Positions 1 through 7,950 of a stretch of DNA of 64,000 bases are shown piece by piece. The position numbers and the translations under genes were made by a program. Origin of the DNA: Prochlorococcus marinus str. MIT 9211 (lineage in GTDB: Bacteria > Cyanobacteriota > Cyanobacteriia > PCC-6307 > Cyanobiaceae); the NCBI RefSeq assembly GCF_000018585.1, contig NC_009976.1, positions 615,982 to 679,981 on the forward strand, read 5' to 3'. Numbering within the stretch: the first letter of the stretch is position 1; each line of letters starts with the position of its first letter. Below the pieces are notes generated by a model. It did not search any database. It was not told the DNA's origin and worked only from the letters and a program-made list of their open reading frames with translations.

Positions 1-211
1 CACTTTTTTCTATGAATCCAAATAAGTTAGATCCATCTTCTTTTAGAACTTGATGAATCCATATTGATAAAACATTGTAGTTATTAAGAGCAATGAGATT
101 TCTTCTAGATAGCTGAATTTCGTATCCAACTCCATTGCATGACAATACAAAACCTGCTCTATTGCCATTATTCCAGTGATCTATTTTTTCCCCTTTAAGC
201 CAGCCAATCAT
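1..211 (-). CDS. ruvA: Holliday junction branch migration protein RuvA (partial, N-terminal part)
   Basis: RuvA binds the four-way Holliday junction and recruits the RuvB motor during recombinational repair. The gene runs off the left edge, so only about 70 N-terminal residues are present. They start MIGWLKGEKIDHW and continue with GVGYEIQLS, the typical RuvA domain I (OB-fold) opening with its conserved CNGVGYE-type strand. The start is the ATG at 209-211 on the minus strand. It is too short to have appeared as a full ORF. Identification rests on the strong N-terminal match from memory of the family; the rest of the protein is not visible. Confidence 0.9.
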   Translation of the reverse strand, partial: MIGWLKGEKIDHWNNGNRAGFVLSCNGVGYEIQLSRRNLIALNNYNVLSIWIHQVLKEDGSNLFGFIEKS

Positions 212-242
212 TAGGACAATCAAGAATTAATTAGTGTAGAGA

Positions 243-635
243 TCAACCTCCATCTATTTGGCAGCCAATCATTGCACCTGCTGCCCCTCCTGCTGGGACG
301 GCCCACCATCTATCTTTCCCTCTGGTCCCAGACATTGTCAGCCCAGCTCCAAGCAAACCACCTATAAGAGAACCCTCTTTACAGTCATTGTTATCGACTT
401 TTTGTGGAACTGCTTGTCTGACTGAAGTGGCTCCTCTCGAGTTGCATGGGACTTCAACTGTTTCTGTCCAGCTCTCTATATATCCAGGTTTCTCAAGAGA
501 AGTTCCAGGGAAATACTCTTCTCTATATTCTTGTTTGGTGCAGGTTCTTGACCTTGCATAGCCACGTTGAGATTCGTTTCCTAAGGCGGTTGAACAAAAG
601 CTCAAAGAAAAGATTAAGGCAAATAAAATTCTCAT
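243..635 (-). CDS. Exported glycine-zipper hypothetical protein
   Basis: No specific function is recognised. Residues 1-19 form a typical signal peptide (hydrophobic LFALIFSLSF, then ALG before the likely cleavage site). The middle (about 20-80) carries several cysteines (for example RSRTCTKQEY, VEVPCNSRG, NNDCKEG). The last 40 residues are a glycine-zipper segment (GSLIGGLLGAGL and AGGAAGAMIGCQ) like that of small outer-membrane or periplasmic 17-kDa-antigen-type proteins. It therefore probably sits in the envelope. It lies just downstream of the DMT transporter gene (20-bp gap, same strand) and upstream of ruvA, so co-transcription is possible. Confidence 0.7.
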   Translation of the reverse strand: MRILFALIFSLSFCSTALGNESQRGYARSRTCTKQEYREEYFPGTSLEKPGYIESWTETVEVPCNSRGATSVRQAVPQKVDNNDCKEGSLIGGLLGAGLTMSGTRGKDRWWAVPAGGAAGAMIGCQIDGG

Positions 636-655
636 AACTTTTGGAGAGATGATTT

Positions 656-1543
656 TTATTTTATTACCAATTCTAAATCTGGCCTAGCAGATAGGCTAAT
701 TAATGTTGCTCCAAATACACATATCGCACCTGTGACAACGTAAATGTTGAGAAACTCTGAGAAAAACAGCATTCCCCAGATGGTTGCAAAAATCACCTGG
801 GTGTAATTTATTGAACTTGCCTGAGCCGCAGGGAGAAGACTTAATCCTTTGGTGATCCATACTTGGCCTAGTTGAGTAAATAGACCAATACCTAAAAGCC
901 ATAACCATTCCATTCCCAATGGGATAACCCCTTCGCTGAATAAAAAAGGTAGGCAGATTGGTGCTGATACCAAAGGGAAATAATGCACAATTACTAAAGG
1001 ATGCTCTTTTTTAGAGAGCTTGCGAACACTTACATAAGCCAATGCTGTCAGGACTGCACCCATCAAAGCTATACCTATTGCGAATAGATTTTGGCCGCCT
1101 CCTATGCTTTCTCCCCTAAGAGGATGTACTACGAGAGTTATTCCAACCCATCCCATCATTATTGCGACAAGAATTCTTTTTCTTATCTTTTCTCCTAGGA
1201 AGAGTTTGGCTGAAATTGCTGTAAAAGTTGGATAGCTGTATTGAATAACTGTTGCTGTAGAAAGGGGTAATAACATTAGGGCTTTAAAAATACAAAACAA
1301 GGCGCCTGTTCCCATTACCCCCCTTATCAATAGTAATTTTTTGTTTGTACCCCAGGGATTTACCTTGAGTTGTTTCATTAAGAACCTTGTTATTAAAAGG
1401 CTTATTGCAGATCTAATGAAAATTAGTTCTGCAACAGGTATTCTCCCTTCAAGTTTCTTCACGCAGACTGTCATCAGGCTAAATGCTAAAGCACTTGCAA
1501 TTAATGACTGAAATCCAAGGATTTCCTTTTCTTTTATACTCAT
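656..1543 (-). CDS. EamA/DMT-superfamily transporter (RhaT-like permease)
   Basis: A 295-residue inner-membrane protein with about ten predicted transmembrane helices in two EamA halves (roughly residues 10-140 and 150-285). This is the usual size and duplicated topology of the drug/metabolite transporter family. Visible features are the conserved charged residue pattern after helix 1 (KKLEGRIPVAELIFIRSAIS) and the helix 4 motif in PLSTATVIQYSYPTFTAI. Family members export amino acids, nucleotides or metabolites, and the substrate cannot be read from sequence. The start is an ATG at 1541-1543. It is divergently oriented from dnaG across a 136-bp gap. Confidence 0.85.
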   Translation of the reverse strand: MSIKEKEILGFQSLIASALAFSLMTVCVKKLEGRIPVAELIFIRSAISLLITRFLMKQLKVNPWGTNKKLLLIRGVMGTGALFCIFKALMLLPLSTATVIQYSYPTFTAISAKLFLGEKIRKRILVAIMMGWVGITLVVHPLRGESIGGGQNLFAIGIALMGAVLTALAYVSVRKLSKKEHPLVIVHYFPLVSAPICLPFLFSEGVIPLGMEWLWLLGIGLFTQLGQVWITKGLSLLPAAQASSINYTQVIFATIWGMLFFSEFLNIYVVTGAICVFGATLISLSARPDLELVIK

Positions 1544-1679
1544 CTCTTAATTGCTAGTTCACATTGAATTTGATTTCCAAGGTTGCAATTGCTTAGTGGT
1601 TGCATCGATAAAATCACTGTTCTTTAGAAATTAGAACTATTAAGTAGACCAAATTCTTGATGACCTTCAAAATAATCTA

Positions 1680-3719
1680 ATGGGCAACCCTCGCATACAT
1701 CCACATACCATTGAGGCAGTTAAAGAAAGGGCTGATATCGTTGATGTTGTTGGAGAGCATGTTGTCTTAAAGAAAAAGGGGAAGGAGTTTGTTGGAATTT
1801 GCCCTTTTCATGATGACAGTAAGCCTTCTATGACTGTCTCTCCAGCGAAGCAATTTTATTATTGCTTTTCTTGTGGGGCAGGAGGCAATTCCATTAAATT
1901 CCTAATGGAATTTCAGCGAGAAAGTTTTATAGATGTTGTTTTAGGTCTTGCTAGAAAATATCAATTACCGATTGAGACTTTAGAAGGACCTCAGCAAGAA
2001 CGTCTACGACAAAAACTTTCACGAAGAGATAACCTCTATAAGATTCTTGATCTAGCAAAAGGCTGGTTTCAAGATAGATTGAGATCTTCTGAGGGCGCTT
2101 TAGCTTTTAATTATCTCCTTGAAAAACGTCGCTTAGACCGTGGAATAATCGATCAATTTGAACTTGGTTTTGCCCCTAATGCTTGGGATGGCTTGCTTAG
2201 ACACCTTAACCATGTTGAGAATATTTCTCAAGAGTTGTTGGAAGCGGCTGGGCTAATTATTCCTAGGAAATCAGGAGATGGCTTTTATGACCGTTTTCGG
2301 AACCGATTAATGATTCCTATAAAAGATCGACAAGGTAGGGTAATAGGCTTCGGAGGTAGAAGTCTTGATGGAACGGATCCTAAATATTTAAACTCTCCTG
2401 AAACTGAAGTTTTCGAAAAAGGTAAGCATCTCTTTGCTTTAGATAAAGCCACAAATTTAATTAGAAAGAATGATAAAGCTGTTGTCGCAGAAGGATACTT
2501 TGATGTGATAGCACTTCATGCAGCAGGTGTAACAAATGCGGTGGCGTCCTTAGGCACTGCGTTAAGTAGTCATCAGGTCACACAATTATGTAGGTGTACT
2601 GATAGTAAAAGAATAGTTCTAAACTTTGATGCTGATAATGCAGGAATTCGTGCTGCTAATCGGGCTATAAATGAAGTTGAGCACCTTGCGATGCAAGGCC
2701 AGCTAGAGCTTCGTGTTTTGCACTTGCCTTCAGGAAAAGACCCTGATGAATATCTCCAAGAAAACTCTGTTGCTGACTATAAGGCCCTTCTTGATAAAGC
2801 TCCCCTCTGGATTGATTGGCAAATCGACCAAGTCTTCAAAGATCTTGATTTAACTAAAGCAGACCATTTCCAATTGGTTGTTAGTGGTTTGGTTCAATTG
2901 TTAGGTAAATTACCACCATCAGCTTTACGAACTTATTATCTCCAAAAAGTATCTGAGCGTTTAAGTGGTGGACAGGCTCGTGTTGCCCTACAGCTTGAAG
3001 ATGATCTCCGAAAACAAGTCAAAGGTCAACGTTGGCATGGACAGTCTACGCGTCTTGAAAAACCTGGCGAAGCAAGTCTAAGAGAACGCAATGAAGCTGA
3101 AATCCTTAGACTGTATCTTCATTGCCCCAGTCAAAGAGCCAATATTAGGCGTGAGTTAAGACAACGGGAACTTGAGGATTTTGCGCTTCATCATCATCGT
3201 CTACTTTGGTCTTCAATTAGTGATATTGAGGAAAGCAACCTTGGTATGACACTTTTAGAGTCAATCTGTAGAGGTGACGCCCCTGGTGATGAGTTGTCTT
3301 TAATAGAACTTCCTCGATTGCTTCTAGATCAATTCACAGCTGATAATAATGACCTTCTTTCCTCTCGTTTCACACCACTTTTAGAACTTGGCGAAGTACA
3401 GATGGCGGCAATGAAAACTCCTATTCCTTATTTACGTGGAACTCTTGCCGTGTTGGAACGTCATAAATCTCTCAGACGTTGTCGACACCTTATTGAGGCT
3501 TGGAGTGGGCAGCGCCTTGAAACTCTTGAGACTTGTATTGCTGCGCTTCTTGAACAAGAACAAAACCAACCTGATTTGTCGTTTGAGATGGAGGCCCGTA
3601 TAGATGAGATGTTTAATGAACTCAATACTGATGCTTTAAATTTCCAGCAATTGTATTATAGGGAGCGAAAACATCTCCTTCATTTAGATAAAGAGCGCTG
3701 CGCGATTTCAAATGATTAA
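1680..3719 (+). CDS. dnaG: DNA primase DnaG
   Basis: Synthesises RNA primers for leading-start and lagging-strand replication, working with the DnaB helicase. The 679-residue length is usual for cyanobacteria. An N-terminal CHC2 zinc finger is visible (Cys41, His44, Cys62, Cys65 in CPFH and CFSC). The RNAP-basic domain (about 120-250) contains the RFRNRLMIPI segment. The Toprim domain begins with VAEGYFDVIALHAAG near residue 269 and continues with NFDADNAG (acidic metal ligands). The C-terminal quarter is the helical DnaB-interacting region. The start is the ATG directly preceding GNPRIHPHTIEAV. It is monocistronic, divergent from the DMT transporter. Confidence 0.97.
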   Translation: MGNPRIHPHTIEAVKERADIVDVVGEHVVLKKKGKEFVGICPFHDDSKPSMTVSPAKQFYYCFSCGAGGNSIKFLMEFQRESFIDVVLGLARKYQLPIETLEGPQQERLRQKLSRRDNLYKILDLAKGWFQDRLRSSEGALAFNYLLEKRRLDRGIIDQFELGFAPNAWDGLLRHLNHVENISQELLEAAGLIIPRKSGDGFYDRFRNRLMIPIKDRQGRVIGFGGRSLDGTDPKYLNSPETEVFEKGKHLFALDKATNLIRKNDKAVVAEGYFDVIALHAAGVTNAVASLGTALSSHQVTQLCRCTDSKRIVLNFDADNAGIRAANRAINEVEHLAMQGQLELRVLHLPSGKDPDEYLQENSVADYKALLDKAPLWIDWQIDQVFKDLDLTKADHFQLVVSGLVQLLGKLPPSALRTYYLQKVSERLSGGQARVALQLEDDLRKQVKGQRWHGQSTRLEKPGEASLRERNEAEILRLYLHCPSQRANIRRELRQRELEDFALHHHRLLWSSISDIEESNLGMTLLESICRGDAPGDELSLIELPRLLLDQFTADNNDLLSSRFTPLLELGEVQMAAMKTPIPYLRGTLAVLERHKSLRRCRHLIEAWSGQRLETLETCIAALLEQEQNQPDLSFEMEARIDEMFNELNTDALNFQQLYYRERKHLLHLDKERCAISND

Positions 3720-3765
3720 TAGAAATTATCTAATTAATACTCACATCACTCATCCTAATAGACTT

Positions 3766-4230
3766 TTAAAAACAATATTTTTTTAAAGCAGCTATTACTT
3801 TTCTGGGCTGGTCTTCAATTAAGTAGGCTTCGTATTCTTTCTCTAGGTTTCCTGTTAGCTTAACCGAACCTTTTAATGCCCCTAGCTTTTGTTCACTGAT
3901 TTTTGCGTTCTTCTTGTTTTTAAGATTAAGCAAATTGCCATTATTACACTCTTGAGCTACATGGACAGATTCGTGCCTTATGGCTCTCCTTATCATTAGC
4001 CCTGTCTTGTAGTCGTCCTGATAGCCTATGCTTCTTGATAAATTATATCCACCATGACTTTTCGCGTTCTCTGTACAAATAACTATTCTTTTTTGATCTT
4101 TCTTTAGGAAGCCAAAGTACTTTTCTCCTAAAAGACATAAAGGAGTATTTTCTTCTACTGAATAGTTGGCTTTATATACTAACTCTAGAATTTCTTTTTC
4201 TTGAGAACCTAGAAATAGAAGAAATTCCAT
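3766..4230 (-). CDS. Hypothetical protein with HExxH motif
   Basis: Not recognised as a named family. The 154-residue protein is soluble, lysine-rich and has no signal peptide. The notable element is HESVH near residue 89 (in AIRHESVHVAQECNNG), matching the HExxH zinc-binding motif of metallopeptidases (zincins). It is followed by VAQECNNG and, about 40 residues later, by YEAYLIED, which could supply a third ligand. This suggests a small zincin-like protein, but the motif is short and can occur by chance. It lies between dnaG (convergent) and umuC (same strand, 71-bp gap). Confidence 0.6.
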   Translation of the reverse strand: MEFLLFLGSQEKEILELVYKANYSVEENTPLCLLGEKYFGFLKKDQKRIVICTENAKSHGGYNLSRSIGYQDDYKTGLMIRRAIRHESVHVAQECNNGNLLNLKNKKNAKISEQKLGALKGSVKLTGNLEKEYEAYLIEDQPRKVIAALKKYCF

Positions 4231-4301
4231 TACTTTCTTGTGATACTAACTAGTAGTTAAGAAGAATTATTTGCAAATTATACGTCTTCGTCTTCCAGAG
4301 C

Positions 4302-5570
4302 TTATACTTTTACAGTGGGAATGTCTGTTAGGCGTGTTGTTGCAGCCGGACTTAGATGATTACGATGCATTCTCCAAGTTTGGTTTGTTCCACATACAGC
4401 CCATTTTATTGTGTCATTGCCGTAGCGTTTGTTGAGATTATCGATTGTTTGCATTAGTCGTTCGCGTTGGTGTGTCTTTTCTGGATTAAATGTTTCAAGG
4501 AGATTTAGTTGTAGATGTTCGCTGTCTACGAGGTCTTGCATTATAACCCCTGCCTTTACTAGTAGACGATGAGGGCGGAATATACGCTTTGTTAAATCAA
4601 GTGAGTTTGCGAGCAGTATGGATGTATCATTGCTATGTACACTAAGGCGTTTAGTTGCTGCTTGGCTATAAAAATATGGTGTATAGGCACTTGTACGCGT
4701 GAAAACAGTGATAGCGCCAGCCCGTTGTTGTTGCATTCTTAGCTTCTCGCTTGCTTTCACAACGTATGTTGATATTGCCTGACGTAATTCTTCGATAGTA
4801 CTTATCGGCCTTTTAAAGCTTCTACTAATACAAGTCTCTTGTTTCGCTGCTGGTTTAGTTGATAGAGGTAAACAAGTAATCCCTTGCAATTCGTTCTGTA
4901 GACGTATGCCTGTAACCCCAAATTTTGATCTCACTTCATTACTTGGCATGTTAAGAAATTGTTTGGCATTTGTGATGCCTCGTATACGGCACCAGCGGGC
5001 TAATTTTCGGCCAATACCCCAAACATTTTCTATGGCAATGTTTTCAAGACATGCTTCTGGACTTTTAGCCTTCTCTAGGTCAAAGATACCCGCATGGTGG
5101 GAGGCTGTTTTGGCTAAGTAATTGGCGAGTTTGGCTTGGCTTTTGCTTGCACCGATGCCAATTGCAATTGGTAGGCCAAGACTTTTGTAAATAGATGCTC
5201 GTAATTGACGTGCCCAAGGATGAAGACTTTGGTCAGGAGGACGGTTGATTTTGGCAAATGCTTCGTCAATTGAATAGATTTCCAAATCCTCGCAATGCAT
5301 TGTAAGTAGGCTCATTAGGCGATGACTCATGTCGCCGTATAGTGCGTAGTTCGAACTGCGCACTTCGACATCAAGCCTATTTAGTTCATGACGTATTTTG
5401 AAATAGGGTGCCCCCATTAAGACCCCAAGACGACGAGCTTTGGCATTTCTTGCTATGACGCACCCATCATTGTTGGATAGGACCACCAAGGGGCGACCAG
5501 TCAGTTTAGGGTCAATAGCTTCCTCGCAGGCTGCGTAAAAGTTATTGCCATCAATCAATGCTATGGACAT
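4302..5570 (-). CDS. umuC: Y-family DNA polymerase V catalytic subunit UmuC
   Basis: Translesion DNA polymerase that copies damaged template with UmuD' as partner. The 422-residue length is as in other UmuC proteins. Catalytic acidic motifs are visible: LIDGNNFYAACE at residues 5-16 and YSIDEAF near residue 100. The helix-hairpin-helix region is ENVWGIGRKLARW near residue 185. The palm, thumb and little-finger region (PISTIEELRQAI, ITVFTRTSAY) follow in order. The start ATG lies 3 bp after the umuD stop, so the two form an operon, umuD first. Control is expected through the palindrome ahead of umuD. Confidence 0.96.
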   Translation of the reverse strand: MSIALIDGNNFYAACEEAIDPKLTGRPLVVLSNNDGCVIARNAKARRLGVLMGAPYFKIRHELNRLDVEVRSSNYALYGDMSHRLMSLLTMHCEDLEIYSIDEAFAKINRPPDQSLHPWARQLRASIYKSLGLPIAIGIGASKSQAKLANYLAKTASHHAGIFDLEKAKSPEACLENIAIENVWGIGRKLARWCRIRGITNAKQFLNMPSNEVRSKFGVTGIRLQNELQGITCLPLSTKPAAKQETCISRSFKRPISTIEELRQAISTYVVKASEKLRMQQQRAGAITVFTRTSAYTPYFYSQAATKRLSVHSNDTSILLANSLDLTKRIFRPHRLLVKAGVIMQDLVDSEHLQLNLLETFNPEKTHQRERLMQTIDNLNKRYGNDTIKWAVCGTNQTWRMHRNHLSPAATTRLTDIPTVKV

Positions 5571-5573
5571 GAA

Positions 5574-6035
5574 TTATAACGACTGAGTAGTACGTGTGAG
5601 CTTGTGAATGGAATATATGGCGACCCCCCAAATTTGAACATTGTCATAATGACGCATGTCAATTGCTGGGTAGTTAGGGTGCTCTGCTTCTAGGTAAAGT
5701 GTTTCTTTATGACGAGTCAGCCTTTTTAGCGTAAAGCACCCATCTAGTATTGCCACTACTATGCATCCCGGCTGAGCATCTAGGCTGCGATCTACTATTA
5801 AAAGGTCTCCGTTCTGAATGCCTGCATTAGTCATGGAGAAACCCTTTACTTTCAGGAAAAAGGTGCTTGCTGGGTGGAGAATTAGATGTTCATTCAGATC
5901 AATCCCCGCATCAATGTAGTCATCAGCAGGAGAGGGAAAACCTGCTGCCACGCATTCATTTGCTAAAGGAAGAAATAGTTGTATAGGTTTGACATGAGGA
6001 GGTACTGGTACTTGAGGGAAATTCACAAGAAACAT
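5574..6035 (-). CDS. umuD: UmuD, S24-family self-cleaving mutagenesis protein
   Basis: UmuD is cut on RecA filaments to UmuD', which joins UmuC to form polymerase V. The 153-residue protein shows the cleavage site Ala31-Gly32 followed by FPSPADDY, the catalytic serine (Ser67 in GFSMTNAG) and the catalytic lysine (Lys104 in FTLKRL). GDLLIVDR lies between them, as expected in LexA/UmuD-type peptidases. It is the first gene of the umuDC operon. Its start codon (6033-6035) lies inside one arm of a perfect 27-bp inverted repeat, so repressor binding would also cover the translation start. Confidence 0.96.
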   Translation of the reverse strand: MFLVNFPQVPVPPHVKPIQLFLPLANECVAAGFPSPADDYIDAGIDLNEHLILHPASTFFLKVKGFSMTNAGIQNGDLLIVDRSLDAQPGCIVVAILDGCFTLKRLTRHKETLYLEAEHPNYPAIDMRHYDNVQIWGVAIYSIHKLTRTTQSL

Positions 6036-6090
6036 TTACTTAGTACTAATAGTAGTATATCAGTACTACTATTAGTACTAAGTAAATGTT
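6031..6090. promoter_or_regulatory. Perfect 27-bp inverted repeat, probable LexA-type operator of umuDC
   Basis: Arms 6031-6057 and 6064-6090 are exact reverse complements separated by TATCAG. Each arm contains TAGTACTAAT, which agrees with the left part of the cyanobacterial LexA box as I remember it (TAGTACTAATGTTCTA), followed by AGTAGTA instead of GTTCTA. The location ahead of umuD, an SOS gene, supports an SOS operator. The arm length far exceeds a 16-bp LexA box, so the repeat could also form a hairpin or cruciform. The LexA assignment is inference. Confidence 0.65.
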
Positions 6091-6208
6091 GAGTATGGCT
6101 CCTTATGGACCTTTAGAAGATAGCGGCAATTTTTTATTTAGAGCTTTAATTGCGATGATAGGAGCCGCCTTCGCAAATATTCTTTGCGCGATAGAGTTGC
6201 TCTATTAG
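6086..6208 (+). CDS. Possible 40-residue hydrophobic small protein divergent from umuD
   Basis: A short ORF beginning MLSMAPYGPLEDSG and continuing with a hydrophobic stretch (FLFRALIAMIGAAFANILCA) that could span a membrane. Its ATG (6086-6088) is the mirror image of the umuD ATG in the 27-bp inverted repeat, so both would share the same upstream sequence. The last 63 bp overlap the 3' end of rlmH in antisense, which weakens the case. An internal ATG at codon 4 gives MAPYGPLEDSG. There is no recognised family and no clear Shine-Dalgarno sequence. It could be a chance ORF. Confidence 0.3.
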   Translation: MLSMAPYGPLEDSGNFLFRALIAMIGAAFANILCAIELLY

Positions 6209-6583
6209 TAAAAGGCGGGCTATCTCATGCGGAAAAGTGAGAGGTGAGAGGCTTATGCTCCAATTGGCCATGGCTTTGATTTCTGAATCAAGGCCATTGG
6301 CGCTACCAATTACAAAAAGGAGCCGGCTAGAACCTAGGCTTTTCAGGCGATTGGCAAAACCAAGAGAAGTTAGGCTTTCGCCTTCTTCTGTAAGAATGAT
6401 TAGTAATTCGTTAGTTTTAATTGAAGAGCGGATTGATTGAGCTTCTTTCTTAAGGTCGCTATCCTTTAGCTCTGTAATTGTTAATCCAGGGAGCCTTTTG
6501 ATGTAAAGATTCAGCCCATTTTGAATCCAGGCCTTCCTGGTTTTCCCTATGGCAAGTATTCGATATCGAGAGGGATTTAGCAA
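6146..6583 (-). CDS. rlmH: 23S rRNA (pseudouridine1915-N3)-methyltransferase RlmH
   Basis: A SPOUT-class methyltransferase that modifies pseudouridine 1915 in helix 69 of 23S rRNA on the 70S ribosome. The length is 145 residues. The SAM-binding trefoil knot is visible in LLFVIGSANGLD (about 87-98), followed by SISLSPLTFPHEIARLLLIEQLYRA, the strongly conserved RlmH C-terminal segment. The protein ends in the usual short basic/histidine tail (GGSYHRN). The N-terminal part is RYRILAIGKTRKAW. It is followed upstream on the same strand by the 118-residue hypothetical gene (29-bp gap). Confidence 0.95.
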   Translation of the reverse strand: MLNPSRYRILAIGKTRKAWIQNGLNLYIKRLPGLTITELKDSDLKKEAQSIRSSIKTNELLIILTEEGESLTSLGFANRLKSLGSSRLLFVIGSANGLDSEIKAMANWSISLSPLTFPHEIARLLLIEQLYRAKNICEGGSYHRN

Positions 6584-6612
6584 AATTAATTAGTTAAAAT
6601 TTTTTCGTTTAT

Positions 6613-6969
6613 CTACTCTTCTTCTAGAAGCAGTTGTTTGAAGGAAACATAGAGACTGTCGATTTGATCACTTTTATTGTTAATAGCTTCTTCTCTTTCT
6701 ATGGGGGTGTGCTTATTTTCATTACCTATAGATTTGCCTTCAATATTTTTTAAGCGAGTTATTAAATGCTTAGGTATTTTGCCATCAGGACTTGCCTTAA
6801 TAAGTTGCTTAAATAGTTCTTTGGGGTCTTCTTCCGTTTCAATGGGGTGCTGGGGTGAGTTGGAAGATTGTTTTGTGTTTAGCAGGGGTCTGTTGGGAGT
6901 TGGTATCTCTTTAGGAAGTTGGCGGCTTAATTCCCGGAGTCGTTCAAGGCTATTTGGGTCAAAACTCAT
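6613..6969 (-). CDS. Small acidic/polar hypothetical protein
   Basis: No named family is recognised. The 118-residue protein is soluble, rich in Glu, Lys, Pro and Asn, and probably partly disordered in the middle (PTPNRPLLNTKQSSNSPQHP). Short helical pieces occur at both ends (SLERLRELSRQLPKEI and SLYVSFKQLLLEEE). It shares a strand with rlmH and likely a transcript. The opposite-strand ORF covering the same bases (6677-7105) has a less natural composition and is treated as a shadow. It resembles the small conserved proteins often annotated as hypothetical in picocyanobacteria, but this is from general impression. Confidence 0.6.
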   Translation of the reverse strand: MSFDPNSLERLRELSRQLPKEIPTPNRPLLNTKQSSNSPQHPIETEEDPKELFKQLIKASPDGKIPKHLITRLKNIEGKSIGNENKHTPIEREEAINNKSDQIDSLYVSFKQLLLEEE

Positions 6970-7101
6970 AGGATTAAAAAATTATCAAGTTAGAGGAAGT
7001 GTGAGAGAGTCTTCTATTGACTTCATGCTACAGGGTTCTTTTTTAGTATTGGCTCTATGTTTGTTAACTTGTGAAGGATTTGTAAAAGGAGGAGGAAGAA
7101 T

Positions 7102-7950
7102 ATGAGCTTCTCAGGGCATAGTGCTCGTAAACGCTTTGGCCAGCATTGGTTAAAAGATGTAGCTATCTTAGAAAAGATTGTTGAAGCGGCAGAGCTTTGT
7201 GAAAATGATCGTGTTTTAGAAATAGGCCCTGGTAGGGGAGCCCTTACTCACAAGTTGCTTAATTCAAAGGTTTCATTGGTTCATGCGATTGAATTAGATA
7301 CGGATTTGGTTGTAGGACTGAGAGAACGTTTTTTTCATGAGACGCGTTTTTCATTAAAAGGAGGAGATGCTTTGAAAATTTCATTGTTACCCCCTGATGG
7401 AATAGAAGTTAATAAAGTGGTAGCCAATATCCCCTATAACATTACTTCTCCGTTGCTTGAACGCTTGATTGGAAAATTAGGATTTTTTCCAGAGACGAGA
7501 TATGAACGCTTGGTGTTACTTTTGCAAAAAGAAGTTGCAGATAGAATTCTTGCTATGCCTGGTCAAAGCAGTTTTAGTGCAATGAGTGTAAGAGTTCAAT
7601 TATTGTGTAAGAGTAGAAGTGTTTGTGACGTATCGCCTAAGTGTTTTAAACCTTCACCTAAAGTGCACTCAAAAGTTGTCGTCATTGAACCATTTGCTTT
7701 TTCAGAAAGGTTGAATGTTGATATTGAAAAACGAGTTGAATCTTTACTTAGGACTGCTTTCTTGGGCAGGCGTAAAAAGCTGAGAAACACTTTAGCTAGT
7801 ATTAGGCCTCTTAACCAGTTGGAATCTCTTGCAGATCAGCTGGGAATAAGTTTGAACCAGAGGCCTCAAGAGATATCTCCAATGATGTGGGTGTCTCTAG
7901 CAAAGAGGATTCATGATATGGATAAACTTGTGGGAGAGATACAATCATGA
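7102..7950 (+). CDS. rsmA: 16S rRNA dimethyladenosine transferase RsmA (KsgA)
   Basis: Dimethylates the two adjacent adenines (A1518/A1519) in the 3' hairpin of 16S rRNA late in 30S assembly. The length is 282 residues. The SAM motif I is VLEIGPGRGALT (about 40-51), and HAIELDTDLV gives motif II. NIPYNITSPLLERL near 110 is the conserved catalytic NIPY motif (motif IV). The C-terminal domain has FLGRRKKLRNTL. The start ATG is preceded by AAAGGAGGAGG, an excellent ribosome-binding site. The stop overlaps the ispE start in ATGA, so translation of the two is probably coupled. Confidence 0.97.
   Translation: MSFSGHSARKRFGQHWLKDVAILEKIVEAAELCENDRVLEIGPGRGALTHKLLNSKVSLVHAIELDTDLVVGLRERFFHETRFSLKGGDALKISLLPPDGIEVNKVVANIPYNITSPLLERLIGKLGFFPETRYERLVLLLQKEVADRILAMPGQSSFSAMSVRVQLLCKSRSVCDVSPKCFKPSPKVHSKVVVIEPFAFSERLNVDIEKRVESLLRTAFLGRRKKLRNTLASIRPLNQLESLADQLGISLNQRPQEISPMMWVSLAKRIHDMDKLVGEIQS

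Noticed and set aside
6677-7105. 142-residue + strand ORF opposite the 118-residue hypothetical gene
   Set aside because: Its composition (runs of Ser, Leu, Gly, Cys) looks like an antisense shadow, and the opposite ORF has a natural soluble composition and shares a strand with rlmH.
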